Below are positions 1-5,241 of a DNA stretch of 6,941 bases, one piece after another. The DNA lies in NCBI GenBank assembly GCA_964396385.1, contig CAYNFH010000290.1, positions 1 to 6,941 of the forward strand, read 5' to 3'. The translations under genes and the position numbers were made by a program. The notes under the pieces are model-generated. The model worked only from the letters and a program-made list of their open reading frames with translations. It was not told where the DNA came from and ran no database searches. The stretch's first letter is position 1. Every line of letters starts with the position of its first letter. The DNA is from CAYNFH01 sp964396385. Lineage in GTDB: Bacteria; Armatimonadota; Chthonomonadetes; Chthonomonadales; CAJBBX01.

Positions 1-26
1 TAACCGAGTGAGCGAGCACTCACCAA

Positions 27-51
27 CTGTGGGACCGCGCCCGGCCCCTAC
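27..51. repeat. Hairpin repeat copy 1 (…GCCCCTAC)
   Basis: First of three intergenic elements that end in the identical 8-mer GCCCCTAC (here 44-51). The bases before the 8-mer can fold: GGG 31-33 with CCC 45-47 and CCG 35-37 with CGG 42-44, leaving A34 bulged and a four-base loop. This is the most diverged copy. Read on the minus strand, the element starts with GTAGGGGC and lies about 145 bases downstream of the stop of the gene at 195-1466. It could be a repetitive extragenic palindrome or a weak terminator; no U-run follows it. Confidence 0.4.
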
Positions 52-136
52 AGCGGTTTTCGATTCGTTGCCGCAAGCGGTACAGAGAAAACGGCGTCAG
101 GCCCAAGGGGAGCGCTCGCTCCCTCACTCCAAAGAC

Positions 137-162
137 GGGCGGCCACACAGGGCTGCCCCTAC
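137..162. repeat. Hairpin repeat copy 2 (…GCCCCTAC)
   Basis: Clearest copy of the element. GGGCGGCC (137-144) pairs with GGCTGCCC (151-158) as an 8-bp stem with one G-T pair and the loop ACACAG. The shared 8-mer GCCCCTAC occupies 155-162. On the minus strand the hairpin is followed by CGTCTTTGG, a poor U-tract, so intrinsic termination for the minus-strand gene is possible but weakly supported. A dispersed intergenic palindrome is the more likely reading. Confidence 0.5.
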
Positions 163-176
163 GACTGGACCGAACC

Positions 177-198
177 GGGCTCTCCGGGCAGCCCCTAC
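177..198. repeat. Hairpin repeat copy 3, overlapping a stop codon
   Basis: GGGCT (177-181) pairs with AGCCC (190-194) around an eight-base loop, and the shared 8-mer GCCCCTAC is at 191-198. The TAG stop codon of the minus-strand gene is the complement of 195-197, so the stop lies inside the repeat. This suggests the element landed at, or now defines, the 3' end of that gene. The stem is shorter than in copy 2. Confidence 0.45.
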
Positions 199-1466
199 TC
201 TTCCTCGACGGTGAGCTGGGGGAGCTTGCGGCGGCGCTCGGGCGGGAGGAGGCGCTCCATCATGTCATCCACGGTGATGATGCCCTGCAGCACCTGCTCA
301 TCATCCACCACGGGGAGGGCCAGCAGGTTGTAGCGGGTAATGAGGTGCGCCACGTCGTCCGCGTGGTCGCTGGTGTGGGCGTAGCGGACGTTCTTGACCA
401 TAAACTCGAAGATGGGCGTTTCCGGGTTCGCGACGATCAGGTCGCGGAGGGAGATAACGCCGGTGAGCCGCCCGTCGGTATCCACCACGTAGACGTAGTA
501 GACGGTCTCCGCCTTGGGCGAGAGCTCCCGGAGCCGCTGGATGGTCTGCTCGGCGGTGAGGTGCTCCTCCACCGCGATGAATTCCGGCGTCATGAGGCCC
601 CCCGCCGTCTCCTCACCGTAGGCCAGGAGCTCCACCACGTCCGCCGCTTCCTCCGGTTCCATGTGCTCCAGCAGCACGGAGCTGCGCTGGTCGGACAGGT
701 CGTCCAGTACGTCGGCGGCCTCGTCCGGGTCCATCTCCTCCAGGATGTCGGCCGCCTTCTCGTGCTCCAGCGTCTCCATCACCGCGGCGGCCTCTTCGTC
801 CTCCATCTCCTCGATGACGTCGGCGGCGGTCTCCACGTCCAGCGCCTGGATCACCTCGGCCCGCTGCTGGGGATCGAGCTGCTCCACGATGTCGGCGATG
901 TCCGCCGGATGCAGACGCGCGATCTTCTCGTGCGGAACTTTGAGGCGGATCCGGCCGCCGCCGGCTGCGCCGGGCTCCAGCGTCTCCACGTCGTCCCAGG
1001 CGATGAGATTGGAATGCAGCGGCTTGCGGATCAGCTTGGCGATGGTCTCCACCGGCGGTCCCAGTCCCGCTCGGCGCACCATCGCCCGGAAGCTCGCGTC
1101 CGCCCCCACCACGCAGTAGCGGTCGCCGCAGGTGGCGATGCGGACATCGTTCACGCGCACCACGCGGTAGTCGTGCACGTCCACGATCTGCTTGTCCAGG
1201 ATGTCCCTCTGCAGCCGGAGGTCGCTGGGCTGCGGAGTGTACTCCGGGAGCTGCTCCCACGGACGGCGGAGAACTACGCGGTCGTCGTGGATCTCCGCAT
1301 CGTCGACCGGGATCCAGCGTTGGCGGTCGCGGCCCTTGAGGAACAGAGCCATCAGCGTCGGCAGTCTCCCACCTTGCGCCGCGATGACATCCTTGACCCT
1401 GGCGACCCGCTCGCCGCTTGGGTCCAGGACCGGCCGGTCAAGGAGCTGTGTGAGATATGTGATCAT
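195..1466 (-). CDS. Soluble PRC-barrel / MgtE N-domain / CBS-pair protein
   Basis: Protein of 423 residues. Residues about 1-75 and 82-135 look like two PRC-barrel-type beta segments. Residues about 178-283 form the MgtE intracellular N domain: repeated acidic helical hairpins of the type DPDEAADVLDDL, ending in the family-typical ETAGGLMTPEF. Two CBS motifs follow (about 292-352 and 355-407). The protein then stops at LTVEEE. True MgtE channels continue into a five-helix Mg2+ pore; here there is none, and I see no hydrophobic membrane segment, so the protein should be cytoplasmic. In MgtE the N and CBS domains sense Mg2+ and gate the pore. By inference this protein senses divalent cations or nucleotides and may regulate a separate partner. 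The ATG start fits a consensus promoter 28 bases upstream and leaves a leader of only about 20 nt, too short for a Mg2+ riboswitch. The domain calls are strong; the biological role is unknown. Automatic annotation as a 'magnesium transporter' would be misleading. Confidence 0.9.
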   Translation of the reverse strand: MITYLTQLLDRPVLDPSGERVARVKDVIAAQGGRLPTLMALFLKGRDRQRWIPVDDAEIHDDRVVLRRPWEQLPEYTPQPSDLRLQRDILDKQIVDVHDYRVVRVNDVRIATCGDRYCVVGADASFRAMVRRAGLGPPVETIAKLIRKPLHSNLIAWDDVETLEPGAAGGGRIRLKVPHEKIARLHPADIADIVEQLDPQQRAEVIQALDVETAADVIEEMEDEEAAAVMETLEHEKAADILEEMDPDEAADVLDDLSDQRSSVLLEHMEPEEAADVVELLAYGEETAGGLMTPEFIAVEEHLTAEQTIQRLRELSPKAETVYYVYVVDTDGRLTGVISLRDLIVANPETPIFEFMVKNVRYAHTSDHADDVAHLITRYNLLALPVVDDEQVLQGIITVDDMMERLLPPERRRKLPQLTVEEE

Positions 1467-1493
1467 GGTTCCGTAACCTACTCCCGCGCAGCG

Positions 1494-1522
1494 ATTATAG
1501 ACAATGGCATCCCGCGTGTCAA
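1494..1522 (-). promoter_or_regulatory. Consensus sigma-70/sigma-A promoter for the MgtE-N/CBS gene
   Basis: On the minus strand, TTGACA (complement of 1517-1522) and TATAAT (complement of 1494-1499) are separated by exactly 17 bases (1500-1516). Both boxes match the consensus completely. The predicted transcription start is near 1487, about 20 bases before the ATG at 1466. The region is the 137-base gap between divergent genes. I found no equally good promoter facing the plus-strand gene at 1604; only an isolated TACTAT at 1555-1560 with no -35 partner. Confidence 0.85.
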
Positions 1523-1603
1523 ACTACAGGACCCACCAGGGCGCGCGGCGAACTTACTATTTGGAATAGCCGAAGCAGTAGAGCCCTCACCTGGAGCGAC
1601 ACT

Positions 1604-2371
1604 ATGGACCCTACCCTGCGCCACCTTCTTGTTTGGAGCGCCGGCGTGCTGTTCCTGATGTACGGCGCCACGCCTCTGCTCATCCGATTCACCCAGACAA
1701 TGTCGGTCCCGCCATCGTTCACGCCCGTTGGTCCCGGCGAGGCGCCGTGGGAGGTGGCGGAGTACTTCCGCGCCCACGCGGAGGCACTCGCCCTGGACGG
1801 GTTCACCCCAGTCGCCTTCCTGATGCTGCGCGGCCACGTACGGAACGTGGTGCCGTACATCATGCTGCTGGTGAACCGCGAAGCCGGTGACCGGGCCATG
1901 AGCTGTGTCACGTACGTTACGCCGAACGGCGTGCCCAAGCTGTCCGCCAGGTACCTGGAGTTCTACACGACCTTTGAGGACAACACGGAGATCGATACCA
2001 GCAACTCCAGTGTCCTCGGTGTGTTCAAGAAGTTCCCAGACAAGCGCGGGTTCCGGTTTCCGGACGTGCACGATGCACGTCAGCTCTACCAGATCCATCG
2101 GGAGATGCTCACACGTCATGGCTCCCAGGCGCGAAAGACGCTGCCGGATCCCGGTCAGGAGTTGCCCGCGCTCGTTAAGTCCATGTGCCGGGACATGGAG
2201 CGGCAGACGACCGTGGGAATTCTGTTTCTGGACCGGGCGAAGAGCGCCTATCGGCCCACGGTGAGGGGCGCCTACTACATGACCTGGGGCCAGCTCTGGC
2301 CGATGAAGACGATCCGGACCGCCCGCATGATGAGCCAGTCCCGGGCTACACTCAAGACACTCTCCCTATGA
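1604..2371 (+). CDS. Membrane-anchored protein of unknown function
   Basis: Protein of 255 residues that I do not recognise. Residues about 8-27 are hydrophobic (LLVWSAGVLFLMYGATPLLI) with few charges before them, which fits a single N-terminal membrane anchor or uncleaved signal. The remainder is mainly soluble-looking. Visible blocks are FTPVAFLML (67-75), an acidic-polar stretch EDNTEIDTSNSS (125-136), FPDVHDARQLYQIHREM (152-168), and a C-terminal RGAYYMTWGQLWP (221-233) followed by a basic tail. These are laid out like conserved motifs, but no catalytic signature is evident. The ATG is preceded by GGAG at 1593-1596 with a seven-base gap, a good ribosome-binding site. It lies ten bases before the GH2 gene, whose ribosome-binding site overlaps this gene's stop codon, so the two are probably co-transcribed and translationally coupled. 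A functional link to mannoside breakdown is possible but unproven. Confidence 0.8.
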   Translation: MDPTLRHLLVWSAGVLFLMYGATPLLIRFTQTMSVPPSFTPVGPGEAPWEVAEYFRAHAEALALDGFTPVAFLMLRGHVRNVVPYIMLLVNREAGDRAMSCVTYVTPNGVPKLSARYLEFYTTFEDNTEIDTSNSSVLGVFKKFPDKRGFRFPDVHDARQLYQIHREMLTRHGSQARKTLPDPGQELPALVKSMCRDMERQTTVGILFLDRAKSAYRPTVRGAYYMTWGQLWPMKTIRTARMMSQSRATLKTLSL

Positions 2372-2373
2372 GG
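2370..2373 (+). promoter_or_regulatory. Ribosome-binding site overlapping an upstream stop codon; sets a TTG start
   Basis: GAGG at 2370-2373 overlaps the TGA stop (2369-2371) of the upstream gene and lies eight bases before TTG at 2382. The first in-frame ATG downstream would be at residue 56 of the predicted protein, after conserved sequence of the mannosidase N-terminal domain, so the TTG start is favoured. The overlap implies translational coupling of the two genes. Confidence 0.6.
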
Positions 2374-2381
2374 CGACCCTA

Positions 2382-5087
2382 TTGAGGACCACCCGTCGTA
2401 TCCTGGATGCCGGATGGCGATTCCGCGAGCTGGAGCCGCGCGGCAACTCGGAGGCGAGCGACCTGCCCTGGCTGCCGGCGCAGGTGCCCGGCCACGTCCA
2501 CCTGGACCTGGTGCGGAACGGCGTCATCGAAGACCCGTTCCAGGGGATGGCGGAGCGCTCCTGCGCCTGGGTGGACGAGACGGACTGGGTGTACGAGACC
2601 ACGTTCCAGGTCGACGAGCCGCCCACCCACGCCTACCTGGTGTTCCACGGACTGGACACCATCGCGGAGATATACCTGAACGACGCGCTGCTGGGGATGA
2701 CGGACAACATGTTCATCCCGCACGAGTTTGCAGTCGGGACGGCCGACGGACGACGGACGACGGACGACGCGGCAAGCCCGACATTCGAAAATCGAACATC
2801 GAAAATCGAAAATCCGACCACCCCTTCACCCCTTCACCCCTTCACCCCTTCACCGTCCATCCGGGCCGGCGCCAACACGCTCCGCGTCATCTTCCGCTCC
2901 GCCCTGCGCGTTGGGCGGGAGCGGCAGCAGGCGTGGGCGGATGCCGGCGAGGATACGTTTCCGCCCCACTGGTTCACGTGGGCGCCGCGCTCCTTTGTGC
3001 GCAAGGCGCAGTACATGTACGGTTGGGACTGGGGCCCGGAGCTGGTCTCCTGCGGCATCTGGCAGAAAGTAGAGCTCGTCACCGTCCCCGTCGCGCGCAT
3101 CCTGGACTGGAAGCACCAGGTAGAGCTTTCGGACGCCAACCAGGCGACTGTGAACCTGGACGTGACACTTGAACGGACGGCCGCGCTCGAACAGCCAGTG
3201 TTATTGGACTTATCCCTTGGTCAGACACCAACGCCATTCCCCGTCGCAGTCGGTGATCGAGCGCTGCCCCGCGGTCAAACAGCTTCTGTTCAGGTTCCTG
3301 ATGAGACTGGAATCCATCACCTGAGTGTGACATTCACGGTGGACAACCCAGTGCTCTGGACTCCCAACGGGGCCAGTCCCGTCGAAAACCAGAGACGGTC
3401 CGCAATGTATCCCGTTTCAATAGCTCTTAGGTCGGCCGACAGATACATCGCTGTTCAGATGCATCATATTGGGATCCGAAAGATTGAACTGATCCGCGAA
3501 CCGGACCGAAATGGCGAGTCCTTCATGCTCCGCGTCAACGGCGTCGATACGTTCATGAAAGGAGCCAACTGGATTCCTGCTGATTCTTTTCCCGGGCGCC
3601 TGCACCAGAAGGGGGCCGACGCGAACCTGCCCCGCTCAGAGGCGAGAGTTCGGCGTCTGCTCCGAATGGCGCGCAAAGCCGGATTCAAGATGCTTCGTGT
3701 GTGGGGCGGCGGGCTCTACGAGTCGGAGGAGTTCTACCGGCGGTGTGACGAGTACGGAATAATGGTGTGGCAGGACTTTCCGTACGGCTGCGCCTACTAC
3801 CCGGATTCGCCGGATTACCTGGAGGCGGCGCGCAAGGAGGCCACCGCCGCCGTCCGCCGCATCCGCAACCACCCTTCCCTGGCGCTGTGGTGCGGCAACA
3901 ACGAGAACAGCATGCTCTGGCACGACCACTGGGAGGGCCGAGAGCATCCCGCTCCCCGTTTCCTGGGCGAGAAGATCTACGACGAGGTGCTGCCGGAGGT
4001 CATCGCCGCCGAGGATCCGAAGACCCCGTACTGGCCGTCGTCCCCGTACGGCGGCGACAATTCCAACGCACAGGAGATCGGGGACCGGCACGACTGGGAC
4101 GTGTGGCACGGCGTGGGCGACTGGATCCACTACCCCGAAGACGACTCGCGCTTCCTCTCGGAGTTCGGGTTCGCCTCCTCCTGCGGCCTTACCGCCTGGA
4201 ACGGCTGCCTGGCCGAATCGGACAAGTGGCCGTACTCTCCGGCCGTGCGGTGGCACGACAAGACTCGCAAGGGGTACGACACCTACCTGGGCTATGTCAA
4301 GCTCCACTACCCCGAGCCGAAGACGCTGGAGGACCTGGTCTACTACAGCCAGCTCAACCAGGCGGACGCGCTGAAGTATGGCATTGAGCACTGGCGCAGG
4401 CGCAAGGGGCGCTGCTGGGGCACCCTCTTCTGGCAGATCAACGACTGCTGGCCGGTCCAGTCGTGGGCGGTCATCGATTCCGCCCTGGAGCCCAAGGCCG
4501 CCTACTACGCGGCGAAACGCTTCTACGCCCCGGTGCTGCTCTCTCTCGTCCGGAAGGGCGATGAAGCGGAGGTCCACCTGACGAGCGACCTGCTGGAGCA
4601 CATACAGGGCGACGTGACCGTGGCCATAGAGTCCTTCGACGGGGACGTGCTCAGCGACGAGACCTTCGAGGCGTACGTGGACGCCAACGGCACGGCGGTG
4701 GTAGGCACCTTCGAACTGGGCCGGGTGCGCGGCCACGAGCGGGACGTCTACGTGTATGCCCGCTTCGAGCCGTACTGGGACCTCGGCCTGGGGCCGATCG
4801 AGAACTACCTCTTCCTGGCGGAGCCCAAAGACCTGCGCCTGCCGGACCCCGGCCTGAGCATCGCAGTTACCTCGGGCGATGACAGGGGCTTCGCGCTCAC
4901 CCTGGCCGCGCAGCGCTTCGCCCCTTCCCTCTGGTGGCGGCTAGACGGAATGAGCCAGGGCTGCCGCACAGAGGACAACTTCTTCCACCTCCGCGCCACC
5001 CAGTCGCGCACCCTCCACATCCCGCGCGGGGCCCCGATTCTTACGCCCGACGACCTCCGCTCCCGCCTCCGCCTCCGCACTCTCTAG
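2382..5087 (+). CDS. Beta-mannosidase-type glycoside hydrolase, family 2
   Basis: Protein of 901 residues, a normal length for this family. The GH2 sugar-binding beta-sandwich spans about residues 5-235: VPGHVHLDL at 35-43, EDPF near 50, the mannosidase-typical RKAQYMYGWDWGPE at 207-220, and GIW..V. An Ig-like domain follows, then the TIM barrel from about residue 385 (FMKGANWIP, RVWGGGLYE, GIMVWQDFPYGCAYYP). The predicted acid/base is Glu508 in WCGNNEN and the predicted nucleophile Glu594 in FLSEFGF. WQINDCWPVQSWAVID and a C-terminal beta domain complete the fold. The family removes terminal beta-mannose from manno-oligosaccharides. I see no signal peptide, so the enzyme is probably cytoplasmic and acts on imported oligosaccharides. 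The start is TTG. Two oddities: about 39 residues (120-158) are encoded by tandem repeats inserted in the N-terminal domain, and codons around 3195-3560 are far less G/C-ended than the rest. Substrate preference could differ from mannoside, but the motif set favours beta-mannosidase over beta-galactosidase or beta-glucuronidase. Confidence 0.93.
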   Translation: MRTTRRILDAGWRFRELEPRGNSEASDLPWLPAQVPGHVHLDLVRNGVIEDPFQGMAERSCAWVDETDWVYETTFQVDEPPTHAYLVFHGLDTIAEIYLNDALLGMTDNMFIPHEFAVGTADGRRTTDDAASPTFENRTSKIENPTTPSPLHPFTPSPSIRAGANTLRVIFRSALRVGRERQQAWADAGEDTFPPHWFTWAPRSFVRKAQYMYGWDWGPELVSCGIWQKVELVTVPVARILDWKHQVELSDANQATVNLDVTLERTAALEQPVLLDLSLGQTPTPFPVAVGDRALPRGQTASVQVPDETGIHHLSVTFTVDNPVLWTPNGASPVENQRRSAMYPVSIALRSADRYIAVQMHHIGIRKIELIREPDRNGESFMLRVNGVDTFMKGANWIPADSFPGRLHQKGADANLPRSEARVRRLLRMARKAGFKMLRVWGGGLYESEEFYRRCDEYGIMVWQDFPYGCAYYPDSPDYLEAARKEATAAVRRIRNHPSLALWCGNNENSMLWHDHWEGREHPAPRFLGEKIYDEVLPEVIAAEDPKTPYWPSSPYGGDNSNAQEIGDRHDWDVWHGVGDWIHYPEDDSRFLSEFGFASSCGLTAWNGCLAESDKWPYSPAVRWHDKTRKGYDTYLGYVKLHYPEPKTLEDLVYYSQLNQADALKYGIEHWRRRKGRCWGTLFWQINDCWPVQSWAVIDSALEPKAAYYAAKRFYAPVLLSLVRKGDEAEVHLTSDLLEHIQGDVTVAIESFDGDVLSDETFEAYVDANGTAVVGTFELGRVRGHERDVYVYARFEPYWDLGLGPIENYLFLAEPKDLRLPDPGLSIAVTSGDDRGFALTLAAQRFAPSLWWRLDGMSQGCRTEDNFFHLRATQSRTLHIPRGAPILTPDDLRSRLRLRTL
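2744..2769 (+). repeat. Heptamer tandem array CGACGGA (about 3.7 copies)
   Basis: CGACGGA occurs at 2744-2750, 2751-2757 and 2758-2764, followed by a partial CGACG at 2765-2769, all identical. It is the first of three adjacent arrays inside the GH2 gene. It encodes part of the Asp/Arg/Thr-rich segment near residues 121-129. Seven is not a multiple of three, so gain or loss of one unit shifts the frame. Confidence 0.9.
2785..2812 (+). repeat. Heptamer tandem array TCGAAAA (four copies)
   Basis: TCGAAAA occurs at 2785-2791, 2799-2805 and 2806-2812, with a one-base variant TCGAACA at 2792-2798. The array is A-rich within otherwise very GC-rich coding DNA, which marks it as foreign to the gene's normal composition. 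It encodes the polar segment around residues 135-144 of the GH2 protein. Confidence 0.9.
2821..2852 (+). repeat. Octamer tandem array CCCCTTCA (four perfect copies)
   Basis: Four identical units at 2821-2828, 2829-2836, 2837-2844 and 2845-2852, eight bases after the TCGAAAA array. They encode a Pro/Ser/Thr-rich stretch ending TPSP (about residues 147-158). It is the third array of a composite element spanning about 2744-2852. The strand is strongly pyrimidine-biased. Eight is not a multiple of three, so unit changes shift the frame. Confidence 0.92.
3195..3560 (+). other. Codon-usage island inside the GH2 gene
   Basis: Within the uninterrupted GH2 frame, codons become much less G/C-ended here. 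By hand, 17 of 41 codons from 3195 to 3317 end in G or C, including rare-looking TTA, CTT, CGA and CCT. In a downstream sample of 40 codons around 4381-4500 nearly all do. The island covers the end of the sugar-binding region, the Ig-like domain and the entry to the TIM barrel. Boundaries are approximate (about 3170 to 3600). Intragenic recombination with a diverged homologue or locally relaxed codon selection could explain it. Confidence 0.65.
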
Positions 5088-5122
5088 CGCCAGCCAACCG
5101 GCCAATCCGGCACGCTCGGAAG

Positions 5123-5134
5123 AGACGCGCGTCT
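5123..5134. promoter_or_regulatory. 12-bp perfect palindrome upstream of the gyrB promoter
   Basis: AGACGCGCGTCT at 5123-5134 is perfectly self-complementary. It lies 35 bases after the GH2 stop and 11 bases before the -35 box at 5146. It could be a repressor or activator operator. As RNA it gives only a 4-bp stem with a four-base loop, followed by GGTGATTTT, so it is a poor terminator for the GH2 operon. The gap 5088-5122 shows nothing else that I can support. Confidence 0.3.
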
Positions 5135-5145
5135 GGTGATTTTGG

Positions 5146-5174
5146 TTGACATTCTTCTGTATTTGTGTTATACT
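5146..5174 (+). promoter_or_regulatory. Sigma-70/sigma-A promoter of gyrB
   Basis: TTGACA at 5146-5151 and TATACT at 5169-5174 are separated by 17 bases (5152-5168). The only mismatch to consensus is one base in the -10 box. The spacer is T-rich, unlike its GC-rich surroundings. A transcription start near 5181 would give a leader of about 60 nt before the ATG at 5242, with the hairpin at 5186-5212 near the 5' end of the message. Confidence 0.85.
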
Positions 5175-5185
5175 TTAGCAGTTGT

Positions 5186-5212
5186 TGCAACCTGGCCTTG
5201 GGCCAGGTTGCA
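5186..5212 (+). promoter_or_regulatory. Perfect stem-loop in the gyrB 5' leader
   Basis: TGCAACCTGGCC (5186-5197) and GGCCAGGTTGCA (5201-5212) form a perfect 12-bp stem with the three-base loop TTG. A wobble pair (5185 with 5213) can extend it. It begins about five bases after the predicted transcription start. There is no U-run after it (GAGGCGTAAAG follows), so it is not an intrinsic terminator. Plausible roles are 5'-end protection of the mRNA, a protein-binding operator overlapping the initially transcribed region, or a supercoiling-sensitive cruciform, which would be notable for a gyrase gene. The role is inferred; the structure is seen directly. Confidence 0.7.
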
Positions 5213-5241
5213 GAGGCGTAAAGAAGGGATTCGGGGCCTAT

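Noticed and set aside
8..214. Plus-strand open frame of 68 codons at the left edge
   Set aside because: It passes through the hairpin repeats and into the 3' end of the opposite gene. The product is Pro/Arg/Ala-rich low complexity and no ribosome-binding site was seen.
1467..1603. Mg2+ riboswitch in front of the MgtE-like gene
   Set aside because: The mapped promoter boxes leave only about 20 transcribed bases before the ATG, with no room for such a structure.
345..1658. Long plus-strand open frame of 437 codons opposite the MgtE-N/CBS gene
   Set aside because: Its product is rich in His, Val, Arg and Leu with no recognisable domain. It is the antisense of a gene with clear PRC, MgtE-N and CBS motifs, as expected in GC-rich DNA.
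2744..2852. CRISPR-like array
   Set aside because: Units are 7-8 bp in direct tandem with no spacers between them, inside a coding frame.
3636..4736. Minus-strand open frame of 366 codons
   Set aside because: Antisense to the catalytic barrel of the GH2 enzyme, where the plus strand carries all family motifs.
5186..5212. Intrinsic terminator for the GH2 operon
   Set aside because: The stem is strong, but it is followed by GAGGCGTAAAG instead of a U-run, and it lies downstream of the gyrB promoter.
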